Assembly (NCBI GenBank): GCA_958510825.1
Contig: OY294048.1
Coordinates: 31,089,026-31,153,025 of the forward strand
Reading direction: 5' to 3'
DNA from: Brachypterus glaber
Lineage: Eukaryota; Arthropoda; Insecta; Coleoptera; Kateretidae
DNA: 64,000 nucleotides
The position numbers were made by a program, and so were the translations under genes. Shown piece after piece: positions 1-11,446 of this stretch. The notes under the pieces are model-generated. The model did no database searches, was not told where the DNA came from, and saw nothing but the letters and a program-made list of their open reading frames with translations. The stretch's first letter is position 1, and each line of letters starts with the position of its first letter.

Positions 1-600
1 TTTTTAATTTAAATATATGGAGTTAAATGGAAAATTTTATAAGCTTTAAAATGATGTGTTACACGACCCCCCTTTCCATTTAAAAAAATGTGCCCCCATG
101 CCCCCCTGCCCACATTTTAAGAGCTGAAAGTATTAATATATGCTAAAAGATAGTTTAAGTTGTCTTATTTAAAAGTTCCAAATTTGACGTCGATATCTCG
201 TTCAAAAGTTAAGAAGAGGGGGAGGGGGTGACTTTTGGAGCTCTCTGTATTTAATATCTTTCGTCTTTTCGTTTGTTTTGTATAGGTTGTAAGTTTTAAG
301 TTAAAAAAATTAGATGCTTTCCCATTTTTCTGATAAATGAATATGAATGAATGAAATTACAATTTGTAAATTACAAACAATATATTATAGTCCAATCAAA
401 GTATTTAGACCAAACAGTTTAAAATTAATGTAATAATTTTTGCACAGGTGCAATTTTTACTTGGTTACTGTAGAAACAAGGAACGATTTAAAGCAAAAAA
501 AAGTTTTTTTTTATTTTTTCTAAAAATAAATGCATAATTATGTATGTTCATAAGTACACATAATTTTAGCTAAAATTAATTTTAAAACAACTAGATATAA
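1..600. other. AT-rich sequence, no gene seen
   Basis: No supported reading frame or RNA gene. A CCCCC-rich patch lies near 66-112 and a purine tract near 214-232. Nothing here could be assigned to a family. Confidence 0.5.
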
Positions 601-739
601 TTATACTGCCCTCTAATCTAGAAAGCAGTAACTCCATTTGTCAATAGCAGCGTTTTTAAAATATTACATCAGAGTTGACGTGAAAACGTCGCTAGCGACA
701 AATGGAGCTAATGCTTTCTATCTTAGTAGGGTAGTATAA
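601..739. mobile_element. Palindromic MITE
   Basis: The ends TTATACTGCCCT (601) and the inverse of AGGGTAGTATAA (728-739) begin ~42-base inverted arms that share the blocks GAAAGCA and CTCCATTTGTC. The element is 139 bp with no coding capacity. It resembles a short non-autonomous DNA transposon; the superfamily is not determined. Confidence 0.7.
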
Positions 740-787
740 GTATTTAAGCATTTATGCATTATGATCATAAAAAAACTTTGTTGTGTA

Positions 788-2872
788 TGCACGCTACTCC
801 TGTATCTTATTTAGGTTTAAAAAACATTGCGTATAAAATAAACAACGGATTTTATTAATTTAGCATCTAGACATTATAGTACCACTTTCAGCAAAATCCC
901 ATCCGATCGGCTTCACGAGATAATGGTAAATCTTCTTTGATGATGGCCATGTTAAGAACCAATTGTTTGCGGTGAACAAAATCGCCTTATTCTTATAATA
1001 TTTTATATGCAGATTCCAAATATGTTGAGGAATTTGCTCTAGTTATTACCACTTCGGAGAAAACATTATTACAAAAATCTCGAAAAACCCCTTACATGCG
1101 ATTTAGGTTATCTTTGGACATTTGTAAAAGTAATACGGTACATAACAGGACCTTCATTGTGGGCTTAAATAAAACACTAAATGTTATATTTTTAAAACAT
1201 ATTAGCAAATATATTAAAATATTCCTCCTTTACAGTTTTTGGGAAGTTTTAAGTTCAGCAGAAAACGCAAATAAAAAGTTAAATTTTTACTTTGTTGTTT
1301 AGTGTTGTATGTCAGATTTGATAAATGTCTCAAATTTTAACAGGGACAAAGTAAAAAAGTCATCACTCACAATATAGTACCTAGTAGGTAGGTACTATAG
1401 CACTTTATATTACAATATAGTAGGTATACCTACTCTTATAAGTATCCTAATATTTTAATATTAAAAATACACGACTGAGAGAGATTCTAGAACCCTTGCA
1501 AATTTATACCCCAAATTTATACGATTTTTTCGCGATTTCATAGTTAAATACTTATATACTTTAAATGTACTTAAAAAAAATGAATTTGTAATTATTAAAA
1601 AGGAAAATATTATTTTTGTATTTATTGTAATTTTTTATTCAATTATTTTAATTACAAAAAAAACAAGAATATCTTTTTATTATTTTATTTAAATATATTA
1701 CAGCCAAAACATTAAGTGCAGGATCTATATACACTCCTGTTGTTGTGAAAGTGTTTTAATTTTAGTTGTCATGTTTTCAGGAGCCTTACTTACAGCACAA
1801 GAATGTCTTTTTCCTCTGCCAATTTCCGCATAGCATAATTGGCAGCATTTAACTGCTTTTGAATCTTTGTCCTGTAATCCTAATTTCTTGTGTACTTTAG
1901 AACTGGCAGTTTCACAGATAAAGCATTCGCATTTTTCTTTAAGTTTTATGTTTTTTTGTTCGCATTTTTCTTTTTTGTTAAGGAATAGGCGACAAGAAAT
2001 TCAAACTGATACAGGAAATCTGTTATCATTTAAATTAATATCTTTATTTACATATTTTTTGCCAATAATTGCAGTTTTTCAGTTGCATAAAAAGTGTTAA
2101 CCGCTAATTTTCTAAAATTTATCTTTTTTGCACATACCAAACATACTTTTTTTCTGTTTTCTTCGTGACATGTTTTCGGTCGCATTTTAATTTTGAATAT
2201 GGAAATAAACAATCCAATATAACTATTTTTTTGATACTAAAGTAAAATTTTACTGATTTTACTATTTAGCACATCAATCAAATCTGACATCTTATCTTAT
2301 CTTATCTATGTCTGACATACAGCACTTAGTCCTCTCTACATCTAGACCTTAAACAGCACTAAACAACAAAGTAAAAATTAAACTTTTTATTTACGTTTTC
2401 TGCTGAATTTAAAACTTCCCAAAAACTGTAAAGGAGGAATATTTTGATATATTTGATAATATGTTTTAAAAATATAACATTTAGTGTTTTATTTAAGCCC
2501 ACAATGAAGGTCCTGTTATGTACCGTATTACTTTTACAAATGTCCAAAGATAACCTAAATCGCATGTAAGGGGTTTTTCGGGATTTTTGTAATAATGTTT
2601 TCTCCGAAGTGGTAATAACTAGAGCAAATTCCTTAACATATTTGGAATCTGCATATAAAATATTATAAGAATAAGGCGATTTTGTTCTCCGCGAACAATT
2701 GGTTCTTAACATGGCCATCATCAAAGAAGATTTACGATTATCTCGTGAAGCCGATCGGATGGGATTTTGCTGAAAGTGGTCCTATAATGTCTAGATGCTA
2801 AATTAATAAAATCCGTTGTTTATTTTATACGCAATATTTTTTAAACCTAAATAAGATACAGGAGTAGCGTGT
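788..2872. mobile_element. Foldback element with ~530-bp inverted arms
   Basis: Bases 788-1325 reappear as the reverse complement at about 2275-2872, beginning CACGCTACTCCTGTATC at both outer ends. The right arm holds ~60 extra bases near its inner end. The arms are separated by ~950 bp that carry a decayed Cys-rich gene on the minus strand. An open frame of 121 codons runs through the right arm (2359-2724, minus); the left-arm equivalent has one in-frame TGA near 970. That frame matches nothing I recognise, so it may be incidental. Similarity between the arms is high, so either insertion was fairly recent or the arms are being homogenised. Confidence 0.8.
1725..2185 (-). pseudogene. Cys-rich zinc-binding-like orphan protein, decayed
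   Basis: Read on the minus strand from ATG at 2183-2185 to TAG at 1725-1727, the sequence encodes about 150 residues rich in paired cysteines. It starts MRPKTCHEENRKKVCLVC, continues with a CFIC pair and a CCQLC pair, and closes with GRGKRHSC. One frameshift (near 2040-2060) and one in-frame TGA where a Cys is expected break it. The Cys spacing looks like several zinc-binding knuckles. Similar multi-copy orphan proteins with CLIC and GRG-H-C motifs are, from general knowledge, widespread in invertebrate genomes and behave like transposon cargo. Its function is unknown. It lies in the loop of the foldback, so it probably moved with that element. The call as former coding sequence rests on the clean codon-level Cys pattern. 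Confidence 0.6.
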
Positions 2873-3770
2873 ATGGTCAGATATGGTGCACCTTCGCCAA
2901 AATTCAAAATTTTATGCATGATATTGCATAGACGTATTTTTTATATTTTTTCTATGCCCGATAGGCATAGGTCTTTGTATACCATACAGGGTAAAAATTT
3001 ATACATGTTCAAAATCCAGAGTGTAAAACTAATAAGGATATTCCAAATTCGCTGTTTTTCGTCTAATTAAAGCATTATAAAACAACAACAAAAATAGACT
3101 TTATTTTGTTTTGGACACAAAAAAATTGTGTTTTATACAGGGTGATTCACCTAACACAAATCACGCTTTTTTTACGTTATTATTAAAGTTATGAAAATAA
3201 AAACTTTAATAGTTACCTAATGGACCTAATTACCTACAATTTCCTCCAGACAAAAGTATTCTACTGTTTTTTGTTTTTGAGCTAGAGCCCCACACATATA
3301 TTTTTTTTTAGCATAACAATATTTTTAAATGCGAAAATTAAAAAGATATATTTATTTTATTTATCATATAATTATATGATATATATTATAATAGATTTTT
3401 TTACTAAAAACATTAATTTTCTATAAAATCTTTAATTTTAAAAATATTAAAAAATGTTACTTTCATTTTGGGATGACGCTACGCAAAAAAAATAGTATGC
3501 TGTGGAATTATAAATTTCAAATAAGATTTTCATAAAATATGACATTAAATGTCAAATCTGATAGAAGACTAGCAAAGAATAAAATTTATTTGATAAAATT
3601 TAAATAATGAAATCTATTAATGTTGTAAACTATTATTTATATCCTCTGCACAACTGGAGTGATTTGGGCAAGGCTTAGATATTTCCAAAAGCATAGCATT
3701 TTGTAGAAGTAAGATTGTTTTTCAGGATTCGGCCCGGAATTTGGCCGTTTAAATTACAATAAAAATAGGA
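2873..3770. other. Unassigned AT-rich repeat-like sequence
   Basis: No gene found. A string of the type TACAGGGTGATTCA, common near ends of dispersed insect repeats, occurs at about 3137-3150. No boundary could be drawn. Confidence 0.4.
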
Positions 3771-4094
3771 CAGTTGGACCCACAAAAAACGCAAGTTTTA
3801 AACATGCCAAAATGTCAATTTTATTAATTATTTTATAGTTTAAGTAAGATTTTAAGAAATAGGTTAGAATGATATGACATATTGTCGGTTTTTCTTTAAG
3901 TTTATTAGTAGTCTCTACTAAGTTATTACAGATAATTCGTGAATTCGAATAATTTTAAATAACAGTAACTGCTGTTATATATATATATGAAGCTGGAAGA
4001 AATGGAAAACTAGCAAATATAGAGGTTCCATATCTGCAGAAGCAAGAAGTCTCCCCAAGATGGTTATTTTTATGTTAATATTCCTTCTTTTTTA

Positions 4095-4180
4095 CTAAAT
4101 TAATGCAGAGCCCCTAGAACAAGCTCGAAGCTTTTTTGGGGCTCTCCATGAATCTGTATACCAAATAATTAAATAAATAT
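4095..4180 (+). mobile_element. Retroposon 3' end with terminal hairpin, copy 1
   Basis: A stem formed by GAGCCCCTAG and TTGGGGCTCTC is followed by an A/T-rich tail with AAATAAAT. The same hairpin occurs at 41231 and 49356. This copy sits inside the Tc1-like element. It lacks coding sequence and looks like a strongly 5'-truncated retroposon. Confidence 0.65.
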
Positions 4181-4355
4181 CGAATATTACTTAAAATATT
4201 TTAAAAAATATATAATAAATAATAAACTGAAAAAACATTTAGAATATTTAATCATATAAAAAATTTAAACACAATATTTAGTAAATCTTATGGGAAATAA
4301 AACTTTGAACTCCTGAGTAATGAAATATATAATTTATGAAAATTATGATTTTCGT

Positions 4356-4665
4356 TTAAAAAATGTTTTTTTGCTGCCTAAAAGTTTCCAATCTCGGAAT
4401 TATCAATGCGGCGGCGGGCAGTGGTTTCCGACCAAGAAAATCTGTATCGTTTATAGCCTGCACCGCGTCTCGTAAAAGATGTTCTCTTAAATAATTAAGT
4501 AAATTTTCACTTCTTTTTCCCGAGCCTGCACGCCTTTTAACCGTTTCCTCATGTATCCATTTTTTCTTCAATCTTAACAAAACTCTCCGAATCATAAAAC
4601 TTTGCCAAGTTCACTTGCTCACATCCTGCTTCCAATTACCCAATAGCTTGAGCTTTCTTTAAATC
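4356..4665 (-). pseudogene. Tc1-like transposase N-terminal fragment
   Basis: Minus-strand translation gives the paired helix-turn-helix region of a Tc1-type transposase: an AQAIG..LEAGC block, LAKFYD.SESFV, then RLKKKWI, the linker VKRRAGSGKR, and a second part ending NDTDFLG. It needs at least one frameshift near 4605 and one in-frame stop near 4640. The open 79-codon part is 4356-4595. The catalytic DDE region is absent. In Tc1 elements this domain binds the terminal inverted repeats, which fits its place inside the 3771-5003 element. Assignment rests on the HTH and GRPR-like linker pattern recalled from the family. Confidence 0.7.
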
Positions 4666-5203
4666 ATTTAATTGATGCACTTCTAATTATGTACTTAATT
4701 AAATTAATTAAATTAAATCCTTTATTGATTATACATAATTATGTACTTTATAATTATTATAAATAATTTTGACAAACATTGTCAAATTGACAACTGCATT
4801 GTTTGTAAACAATTATTTAATTTACACAACTAGTGCCGATTTTTTGTGGAGCAGCGGTTACTAATCAAGTTAGGGAAATATGTATTTCTCTCTCTTTTTA
4901 ACTCATCAATTGAACAGAGAAAGAGTAACACACTGGTTAACCGTCGTTACCACAAAAAATTGACTTAGATTTTCTATCTTGTTTTTTTTTTCGGATCCAA
5001 CTGTACTTAAAGTTGGTTTAACTACACAAATTGTGGGAAAATATCAAGATCCCAATATGGCCTTTATAAAAGTAGCTTAGCCGGAGTGAACATTTGCAAT
5101 TTTACGTTGTGAAAAATTAATTAACATGGAGATATTTATTTCGTTAAATAATAAAAAAATACTTTTTAATTAAACAAATATACATAATTTATAATGCAAT
5201 GTA

Positions 5204-5531
5204 CATTTGGTTTCAAAAATAATGGAAAAGTAGGGTTAAATAAAATTTCATGTTTTCCAGAAAATTTAGTTATGTGAATGTGGATTATTTAAATGGGGGT
5301 TATGTCTGTTTGGCATTTAAAAAAATAAGGTTAGTTACACCATGTCAAAAATCATATGTTATCTTTTTTTGATCAAAAACAAAATTTGACAACTTATAAT
5401 ATTGATACTTTAACCTAAATTTAATGACATTTAATTACAAGTAAACAAATATTTGTCAAATGGAAAAACAGAATTCATCATGTAACAATTTTTTTATAGC
5501 CTTACTTTTCCATTATTTTTGAAACCAAGTG
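5204..5531. mobile_element. TA-flanked MITE (mariner-like)
   Basis: Ends CATTTGGTTTCAAAAATAA and the inverse of TTATTTTTGAAACCAAGTG are imperfect inverted repeats of roughly 40 bp. TA dinucleotides flank both sides (5202-5203 and 5532-5533). It is 328 bp long and non-coding. Confidence 0.75.
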
Positions 5532-5967
5532 TACTTTATTAATTAGATTAAAATAAAAGTTTTGAATAAATTGCAACATTAACCAGGGAGTTTTCTCTTT
5601 TAACGATATAGTATTTCCTTTTACCTTTTTTAAGTTTCTGGTCAACCAAATGTGTTATTTACATAACTGCTTTGTTAAATTTTTCATTCTAACAATAAAT
5701 GTTAGATTAAATCTAATTCAAATTTTGGATGTTATATTTGACATGTTTTTAGGAATGATGATAGTAGCAGAAAGCTGCCGCAGAAAGTAGTGACTCTAAG
5801 TAATATTTGAATTTCACGGCAATCTACTGTTTTATGCTAACAGGGCATTCCTAAAAGAAAGTTACATTATTTAAGATTTTTTAAAATTAAAAATTTATTA
5901 ATATATGAATATATTCATTTAAAAAGTCACGTTCTTTAAATACTGTTGTTATAACTTACTAGTCTGC
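5532..5967. other. No gene seen
   Basis: AT-rich spacer between two MITEs with no supported frame or RNA. Confidence 0.4.
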
Positions 5968-5970
5968 TAA

Positions 5971-6083
5971 AGGCCTATCCAGAAGCTTGCATAAGAACAT
6001 AAAACATAAGAATGCAATGCCGTGATTGGCTTACAAGATATAAGGCAGCACATCAAGCCAATCACGGCATCGCATTGTTATGT
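5971..6083. mobile_element. Harbinger-like MITE, copy 1 (right end lost)
   Basis: Starts after TAA with AGGCCTATCCAGAAGCTTGC and carries the palindromic core GCCGTGATTGGCTT / AAGCCAATCACGGC. The right end is missing beyond about 6083. Other copies are at 12017 and 28203. Confidence 0.75.
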
Positions 6084-6780
6084 ACTTTTTAGTTACAATT
6101 ATAAATTATCACGCGTTTATAGCTACTCATTAAAAATACATAATAGTTTTAATTTAATCGCCATATTTTATTTTAATAAATAATACGCAGTATTGGAAAA
6201 ATATTTAATTAAGCATAATTTCACAGTAAGTAAATAGTGACCAATGTTATATACCTAAATCATAACAAATGCATTATAACAAATGTAGCAGTAATCAATA
6301 AGTACCCCACAATTATGTAGCTACATAGTGACGAGATCGTTCCGAAAAAGTTACAAACACGTAGCAAGATCGTAATTGTTACCCTTATATTTTTCTCCAT
6401 TTTGGTAGTATCTACGTAATAACTACATAACTATAGCATTTCTGTAACTAGTCGTGGGATGGCTCTAGCCATATTTAGATTAACTACTTCAAGCAATGGG
6501 TGGCTCTAGCCATATTTAGATTAACTATTTCAAGCAATGATATACAGAGTGAACTCGAACCGTGTGTCCTAGTGTAAGCAATATTTATAAATAGAATCAT
6601 ATCTTTAGTTAGTTTAAACCAAGTTATGTATACAATATATTGTATTGTAGCAAGAAGACTCGCCCATCTACAACAATAATATCGTCATAATTAAGAGTAT
6701 CGTAATTTAATAAGGATTAATACTAAAATACTTATATTCAACAGGCAGGCGCACCTAGGAGTCCTGAAATATATTTTAAT
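6084..6780. other. Unassigned sequence with a short direct repeat
   Basis: No gene found. A ~40-base stretch beginning TGGCTCTAGCCATATTTAGA is repeated in tandem at about 6459-6537. Confidence 0.45.
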
Positions 6781-6785
6781 GTAAT

Positions 6786-6920
6786 TATTATATTCTTCCT
6801 AGCGCACAAGCGCTAGAAGAGTATAATAAGGTCGTTTCGAATTTTCCAAAATCGCCAAAAAAACTTCGACAAAATATTCTTGGATACAAATGCGTTTCAT
6901 GAAAAAATAAACAATTTTGA
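6786..6920. repeat. Dispersed repeat family E1, copy 1
   Basis: Shares the blocks GTTTCGAATTTT and ATTCTTGGATA with sequences at 18364 and 28803. This copy is interrupted at 6935 by a LINE insertion. Family identity is unknown; other copies carry a CTGTCTGTCCGTCCG tract. Confidence 0.6.
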
Positions 6921-6934
6921 TAATATTTTTAGTA

Positions 6935-7376
6935 CGACTGTAAACATGCAAGAGCAGCCCTTCCCACTCCGTGTGAAAAGACAGCACGCTTTTGTATGCA
7001 ACTAAAAAGGGATAACCTAAGACAGTTTGCAAGCATCGTAACAGGTCACTGCAAACTAAATAAGCATCTTAACATCATGGGGAAGCCAGTCGACCCCATC
7101 TGTAGAGGATGCTACATGGAAGAGGAAACAATGGAACATGTGTTATGTCACTGTCCAGCGTTAGCCTTAATAAGAGGGTCCATGCTAGACGAGTACTGGC
7201 TCGACATGGCCGGTATAAGCAGCATCACTCCCAGACATCTTCTTAGATATATTCAAAGAATTGGATGGCTGAGAGGTTAAATTAAATGCTGCGACCAAAG
7301 GGAGGTAGTACAATGGGCCCAGCTAAGTGGCCTAAGTGCGTGTAGATAGCTACCCTCCACCCTAATAACCATAACC
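6935..7376 (+). mobile_element. 5'-truncated LINE insertion with 15-bp target duplication
   Basis: A 442-bp insertion is bracketed by ATAATATTTTTAGTA at 6920-6934 and 7377-7391. It carries only the C-terminal end of the reverse transcriptase ORF and a short 3' UTR that ends in a CCATAA-type simple repeat instead of poly(A). Confidence 0.85.
6960..7280 (+). pseudogene. LINE ORF2 C-terminal fragment with CCHC motif
   Basis: The frame, open to TAA at 7280, encodes the C-terminal end of a non-LTR retrotransposon polyprotein. A T.R.F/L…I.TGHC.L..HL block is followed by an intact zinc-knuckle pattern, CRGC then H eight residues on and C three further (CRGCYMEEETMEHVLCHC). The same domain closes the RNase H-type LINE at 60237-61904, so both belong to related lineages (I/LOA/R1-like). 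Everything upstream, including RT and nuclease, is absent through 5' truncation. Confidence 0.8.
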
Positions 7377-7391
7377 ATAATATTTTTAGTA

Positions 7392-7804
7392 TTAATGAAG
7401 GGGACAAACTGCATATTTCATTCCTATCCATCTCTTTTGGATAAGAAATTTGTATCAGTTAAAACTTAAAACAAACTAATACTTGACATTGATTTCAAAA
7501 AGCATGAATCAATGTTTGGTAAAATTATTTAAATTAAATTCTATGTACAAAAATAATTTAACAGCTTTTATAATGATATTACATTATAGGTTTATTTTTA
7601 TTAGTTACCGTGATAATAATACTTATTTTTAAGATTTGTTATCTTTAATAGCAATTTTGTATTTTTGTCTCTTTCAATAATACCGTGTTCATGAATGGGA
7701 CAAGTTACGTTTTTTCTTAATGCTTGTAGTTTTGTTAAAAATAAATATTATCGAGGTTTAACACTTGGACTGCTTTCTTTTATTTCCATGTATTATAACC
7801 ACTA
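7392..7804. other. No gene seen
   Basis: AT-rich sequence continuing the interrupted E1 repeat and then unassigned sequence. Confidence 0.4.
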
Positions 7805-8259
7805 GTCGGATCGAAGTAGCCGTTACCGGGGGCATGCAAAAATTAGAATTAAAAAAAAACTCCTTTTTCAAGTAAATATACACTTTAAACTATTGTTCAC
7901 CAAGCGGAATGTCATGTCGACGCTGTTTATACTCAGTGTCATGGTCTGACTCATGGAAGAGGACTTATTATTTTTTTTTTTTTTTTGAAAATTGTTTCTC
8001 TTTTCAAAAAACGAATAGTTAATACAAAAATATTGTTTTTTTTAATTAATTATTCGTTTTTTGAAAAGGGAAACAATTTTCAAAAAAAAGTCTTTCTCTA
8101 TGAGTCATGGACCATGACCAAGTGAATCACTGAGTATTAACAGCGTCAACATGACATTCCACTTGGTGAACTATAGTTTAAAGTGTCTATTTACTTGAAA
8201 AAAGAGTTTTTTAAATTCTAATTTTTGCATGCCCCCGGTAATGGCTACTTCGATCCGAC
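7805..8259. mobile_element. 455-bp near-complete palindrome (foldback MITE)
   Basis: The outer ends GTCGGATCGAAGTAGCC and GGCTACTTCGATCCGAC start arms of ~220 bases that pair almost to the centre near 8032. The innermost part is A/T-rich (TTGAAAAGAGAAACAATTTTC type). No coding potential. Such a palindrome would extrude or be unstable in cloning. Confidence 0.8.
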
Positions 8260-8427
8260 CCGTGATTATAACTATAAATACGTATAAAAGATTTATAACA
8301 AAAATTTGCCAGCCAAATGGATATCTCCCCCTACGCACACGAGATCAAAGCAATTATACTTTGGGAAGTATATCGAAAGAACACGCAATATACTATCCAC
8401 TGTGAAGAGTATACTATTAAATGTAAA

Positions 8428-10135
8428 TAGAGATTGCAATCCCGCACGAGTTTGAATCCCGTGGGATTTTTGCGGGATTGGCTTCAATCCCGCAGGATCC
8501 CACATGCGGGATTGTGATTTTTTACTTACCGACCCAAGTAGCAAGGGATGTTATATTACAAGAAATTAACATCACTTTTGAGTGTATTTTTAAACTAAAT
8601 CATAACATCACATAATATTGAAAAATAACATGTATTTAACATCACATTTGTAACGTAACACGTGTGACGTGACAACCATGTTATTTAATAACAAATATTT
8701 AGCAACGCTGTGAATATATGGCACGTCACATATTAAAGTGGCTTTCACGTGAATGTCATGTTATTTTGCTTCTCACCGACGTTCGAAGCAAAAAAATCGA
8801 TATAAGATGATGTTGGTAGAGTAAATTATTATAAGGAAATTGTATACACATTATACGATTTCCAATGGATAGGGGGCTCTGCCGGGCTTCTCAAGACCAC
8901 GGACACGGATTAAAGGAATATATTCTCCGCTTAATCTGCAATTTCGTATTTAGAATCTATCTGTCTCTATCTGTGATTGTTTCAATTACTGATTGATTTT
9001 AAATCCGATTTTTTTTATAGGGTTATAGCGTTTTTAATGGTTTTATTTAGAAAAAGCTAATATCCTAGGATATTATTTAAATATTAAAATACCAGTAACG
9101 GCATCCATAAGATATTAGATATAACAGGAATGTGGATTTATGATGTCACAAACACGTTATTTTCGGGATGTCATTATGTGATGTTATTAGGGGCGGACTT
9201 AGGACATCCCCACCATGCTACATTCTTGTTAAATGAGACTACAATCTTAACATCACATGTCACATATTAACGTGGCTTTCACGTGAATGTCATGTTATTT
9301 TGCTACCTGGGGATATATATTTTTTGTTTTACTTATAATAGTATCTATTAAAAAATATATAAAATATAAAAATATATAATATAGTATACTAATTAATATT
9401 ACTGACATAAATTAAATTCTCAAACCAATACAAAATTGAAATCTCACACAATTTGTATAATATTATAATAATATTATCATACTGTATTATTTTGAAGTGG
9501 GACCTTACACAAATTACATAAGATGTTTTTTAAAAAAATTTACCTCTCCCCCCCAAACGTAAGATTTTGTAAAATTTTCATGTGCTTTTTACTAAAACTA
9601 AAATTTTTACTCCTCTTAAAAATCTTAATTTAATTTAACTTGTGCATGATCCCATAATATTAAAAAGCACAAGGCATTTATATTTTGTACTAGGATCTCC
9701 TAGCCCAGTTCTTAGGTATTTGGTAAATAGGCCAGAAGGTAAAAGGCCCGTTTAGTTTTCATGCTGGTAGTTTTTATAGTTAATAGATATTGTGTGACTA
9801 GACTTAGGTATTTTCCTTTAACTCCATCATTTTCTAGGCCTCGCATTTCTTTTTTATACTATATTATCAAAATCATTACATTTACTGGGCATTGTTGTAA
9901 CTTTATTTCTATATAGCACCTCTTTCAAATATAAATCTGGAGTTACTTTGTTGCTTTCGAAATCATTTTCATTTTCCATAGTTGTGTGTGCTCTGTGGTA
10001 GGCACGGCGTGTTTATTTTTATCCATAGTCAATCCCGCAAATCCCGCGGGATCCCGCATGCCAATCCCACATTTTTGCAGATTGGAAAAATACCGCGGGA
10101 TTGCGGGATCCTACTTTGCAGGATTGCAATCCCTA
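8428..10135. mobile_element. Non-autonomous hAT-like transposon with AATCCCGC-rich ends
   Basis: The inverted ends TAGAGATTGCAATCC (8428) and TAGGGATTGCAATCC (inverse, ending 10135) are flanked by a perfect 8-bp duplication AATGTAAA (8420-8427, 10136-10143). Eight-base duplications and such ends are typical of hAT elements. About 100 bp inside each end the motif AATCCCGC / GCGGGATT recurs many times in both orientations, a likely transposase-binding array. No transposase frame was found in the 1.7 kb interior, part of which (8533-9311) is a separate nested element. Confidence 0.75.
8533..9311. mobile_element. TIR element with GA target duplication (family X, copy 1)
   Basis: Ends CCCAAGTAGCAA and the inverse of TTGCTACCTGGG are flanked by GA (8531-8532 and 9312-9313). 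A ~50-base copy of the right-end sequence, including TGGCTTTCACGTGAATGTCA, also occurs internally at 8741-8760, so the element may itself be composite. ACGT-containing motifs are common in it. The ends and the dinucleotide duplication match the element at 48933. No coding region was found. Confidence 0.6.
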
Positions 10136-10193
10136 AATGTAAAGCACTGCATATCTTAAGTACTTTTTTAAGTTTATTCGATTGTCTTTGTAA

Positions 10194-10802
10194 AGCTTCG
10201 GTTTCCTACAAAAGTCGCAGTGGCTGACGACTGCGACCAGGCAGCCTCGACCGAGTAGTTGAGACATCTCCAATGCATTTTAAATGTCTCTGTTTTTCTA
10301 GCTGCTGCCGAGTCGTTACTACTAACTACCGGTAGCCGTTCGTTTGGTCGCCAGTCGCTTGACCGCTCCTGGAGCAGACATACGACTATTTCGTCACGAA
10401 TTTGACTGTGAAACAGGTGGTTTTGCGCTGTGAAAAGTGTCTTTCACTGTTTCACTCAATTAGATTGCTTGAAATCCCTCCAACTCTCTCAGCCGAAACA
10501 TCTCATCAACTTTTACCCTTTTTTTCTTCATGATGTAATGTTAGTAAGAGGAGGAGACTCTCCTCTTCCGCTTGATAATTCAGAAACATTAAAATAACCG
10601 ACTTTTTAGAGATATTCATACTGACTGAAAGGCATAAACTCGCTAAAAAAAACAGCTGTTTATAAAATGGCCAGCTAACAGAAATTCTGTTACAGAATGG
10701 CGACTGGCGAGACCAAGGAAAACAGGTAGGGTCGTGATGACCTGGTCGCGGCTACCCGGTTGCAGTCGTCAGCGACTGCGACTCATGGAGGAAACCGAAG
10801 CT
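10194..10802. mobile_element. TIR element with long GC-rich ends, TAA duplication
   Basis: AGCTTCGGTTTCCT starts ~65-bp inverted ends that contain GCTGACGACTGC and end at 10802. TAA flanks both sides (10191-10193, 10803-10805), the TWA target typical of PIF/Harbinger. At 609 bp with no transposase it is non-autonomous. Confidence 0.75.
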
Positions 10803-10805
10803 TAA

Positions 10806-11060
10806 GGATTTACGCCTCTGTTAATTATGCCGGCATAATTTTCATTCCATTTACAGAATCTATAAATATATGACACTAAAGCTTTGTACAAATACATTCT
10901 TTAGAAAATAGCCGCAGAATAGCAAACGTAGCGATATGTCGCACAATAGCTATTGTATCGTAGTTCCTATAAATGATTGACTCTCTAGTTCCTAACGCGA
11001 ATTTATATTTTACAGAATTAATAGTCCAGTAAAATCGAGGGGGAAATTTTTATACACCTA
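10806..11060. other. No gene seen
   Basis: Unassigned AT-rich sequence. Confidence 0.4.
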
Positions 11061-11061
11061 C

Positions 11062-11442
11062 TGCAGAAAATGCACGTACTGCACGATATTTTTAATGCAG
11101 AATAATGCAAAGTAATGCACACATTCTTACAGACAAAAAAAATTCCCCGACAAAATTTTATTTTGATGACGAAAATTAAAAAAAAAAAGTTCCCGACTAT
11201 TTTTGATGCCTAAAAAAAAGATCCTCACCTCCAAAAACAGTTTTTACCAAAACTAATGCAAAATAATACAAAATAATGCAGATAATGAAGAATAATGGAC
11301 AATAATGCAGAATAATGCAGAGTAATGCAGGTACTGCAGATGTAATGCACAGTAATGCAAATAATTTTCGTAATTTACAAATATTGCAGATAATACACAT
11401 TTAATACAAGTAATGCAGGTACTGCAAGGGTCTGCATTATTA
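11062..11442. repeat. Degenerate AATAATGCAG minisatellite
   Basis: Variants of AATAATGCAG and TAATGCA recur dozens of times at 11062-11125 and 11250-11440, with a non-repeated block containing poly(A) and CCCCGAC between. Long minus-strand open frames here simply follow the repeat and are not genes. Confidence 0.75.
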
Positions 11443-11446
11443 ATGC

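Larger units (their letters stand above)
3771..5003 (-). mobile_element. Tc1/mariner-like transposon
   Basis: Inverted ends CAGTTGGACCCACAAAAAA (3771) and the inverse of TTTTTTTCGGATCCAACTG (ending 5003) bound a 1,233-bp unit, the normal size for Tc1/mariner. The right side is followed by TA, the expected target duplication; the left TA has become GA. A minus-strand transposase remnant begins about 340 bp inside the right end, as expected for this superfamily. A retroposon tail at about 4095-4180 was inserted later. Confidence 0.75.

Noticed and set aside
2359..2724. 121-codon ORF in the right foldback arm as a real gene
   Set aside because: The other arm has a stop in the same frame, the residue composition is typical of translated AT-rich DNA, and no motif is visible.
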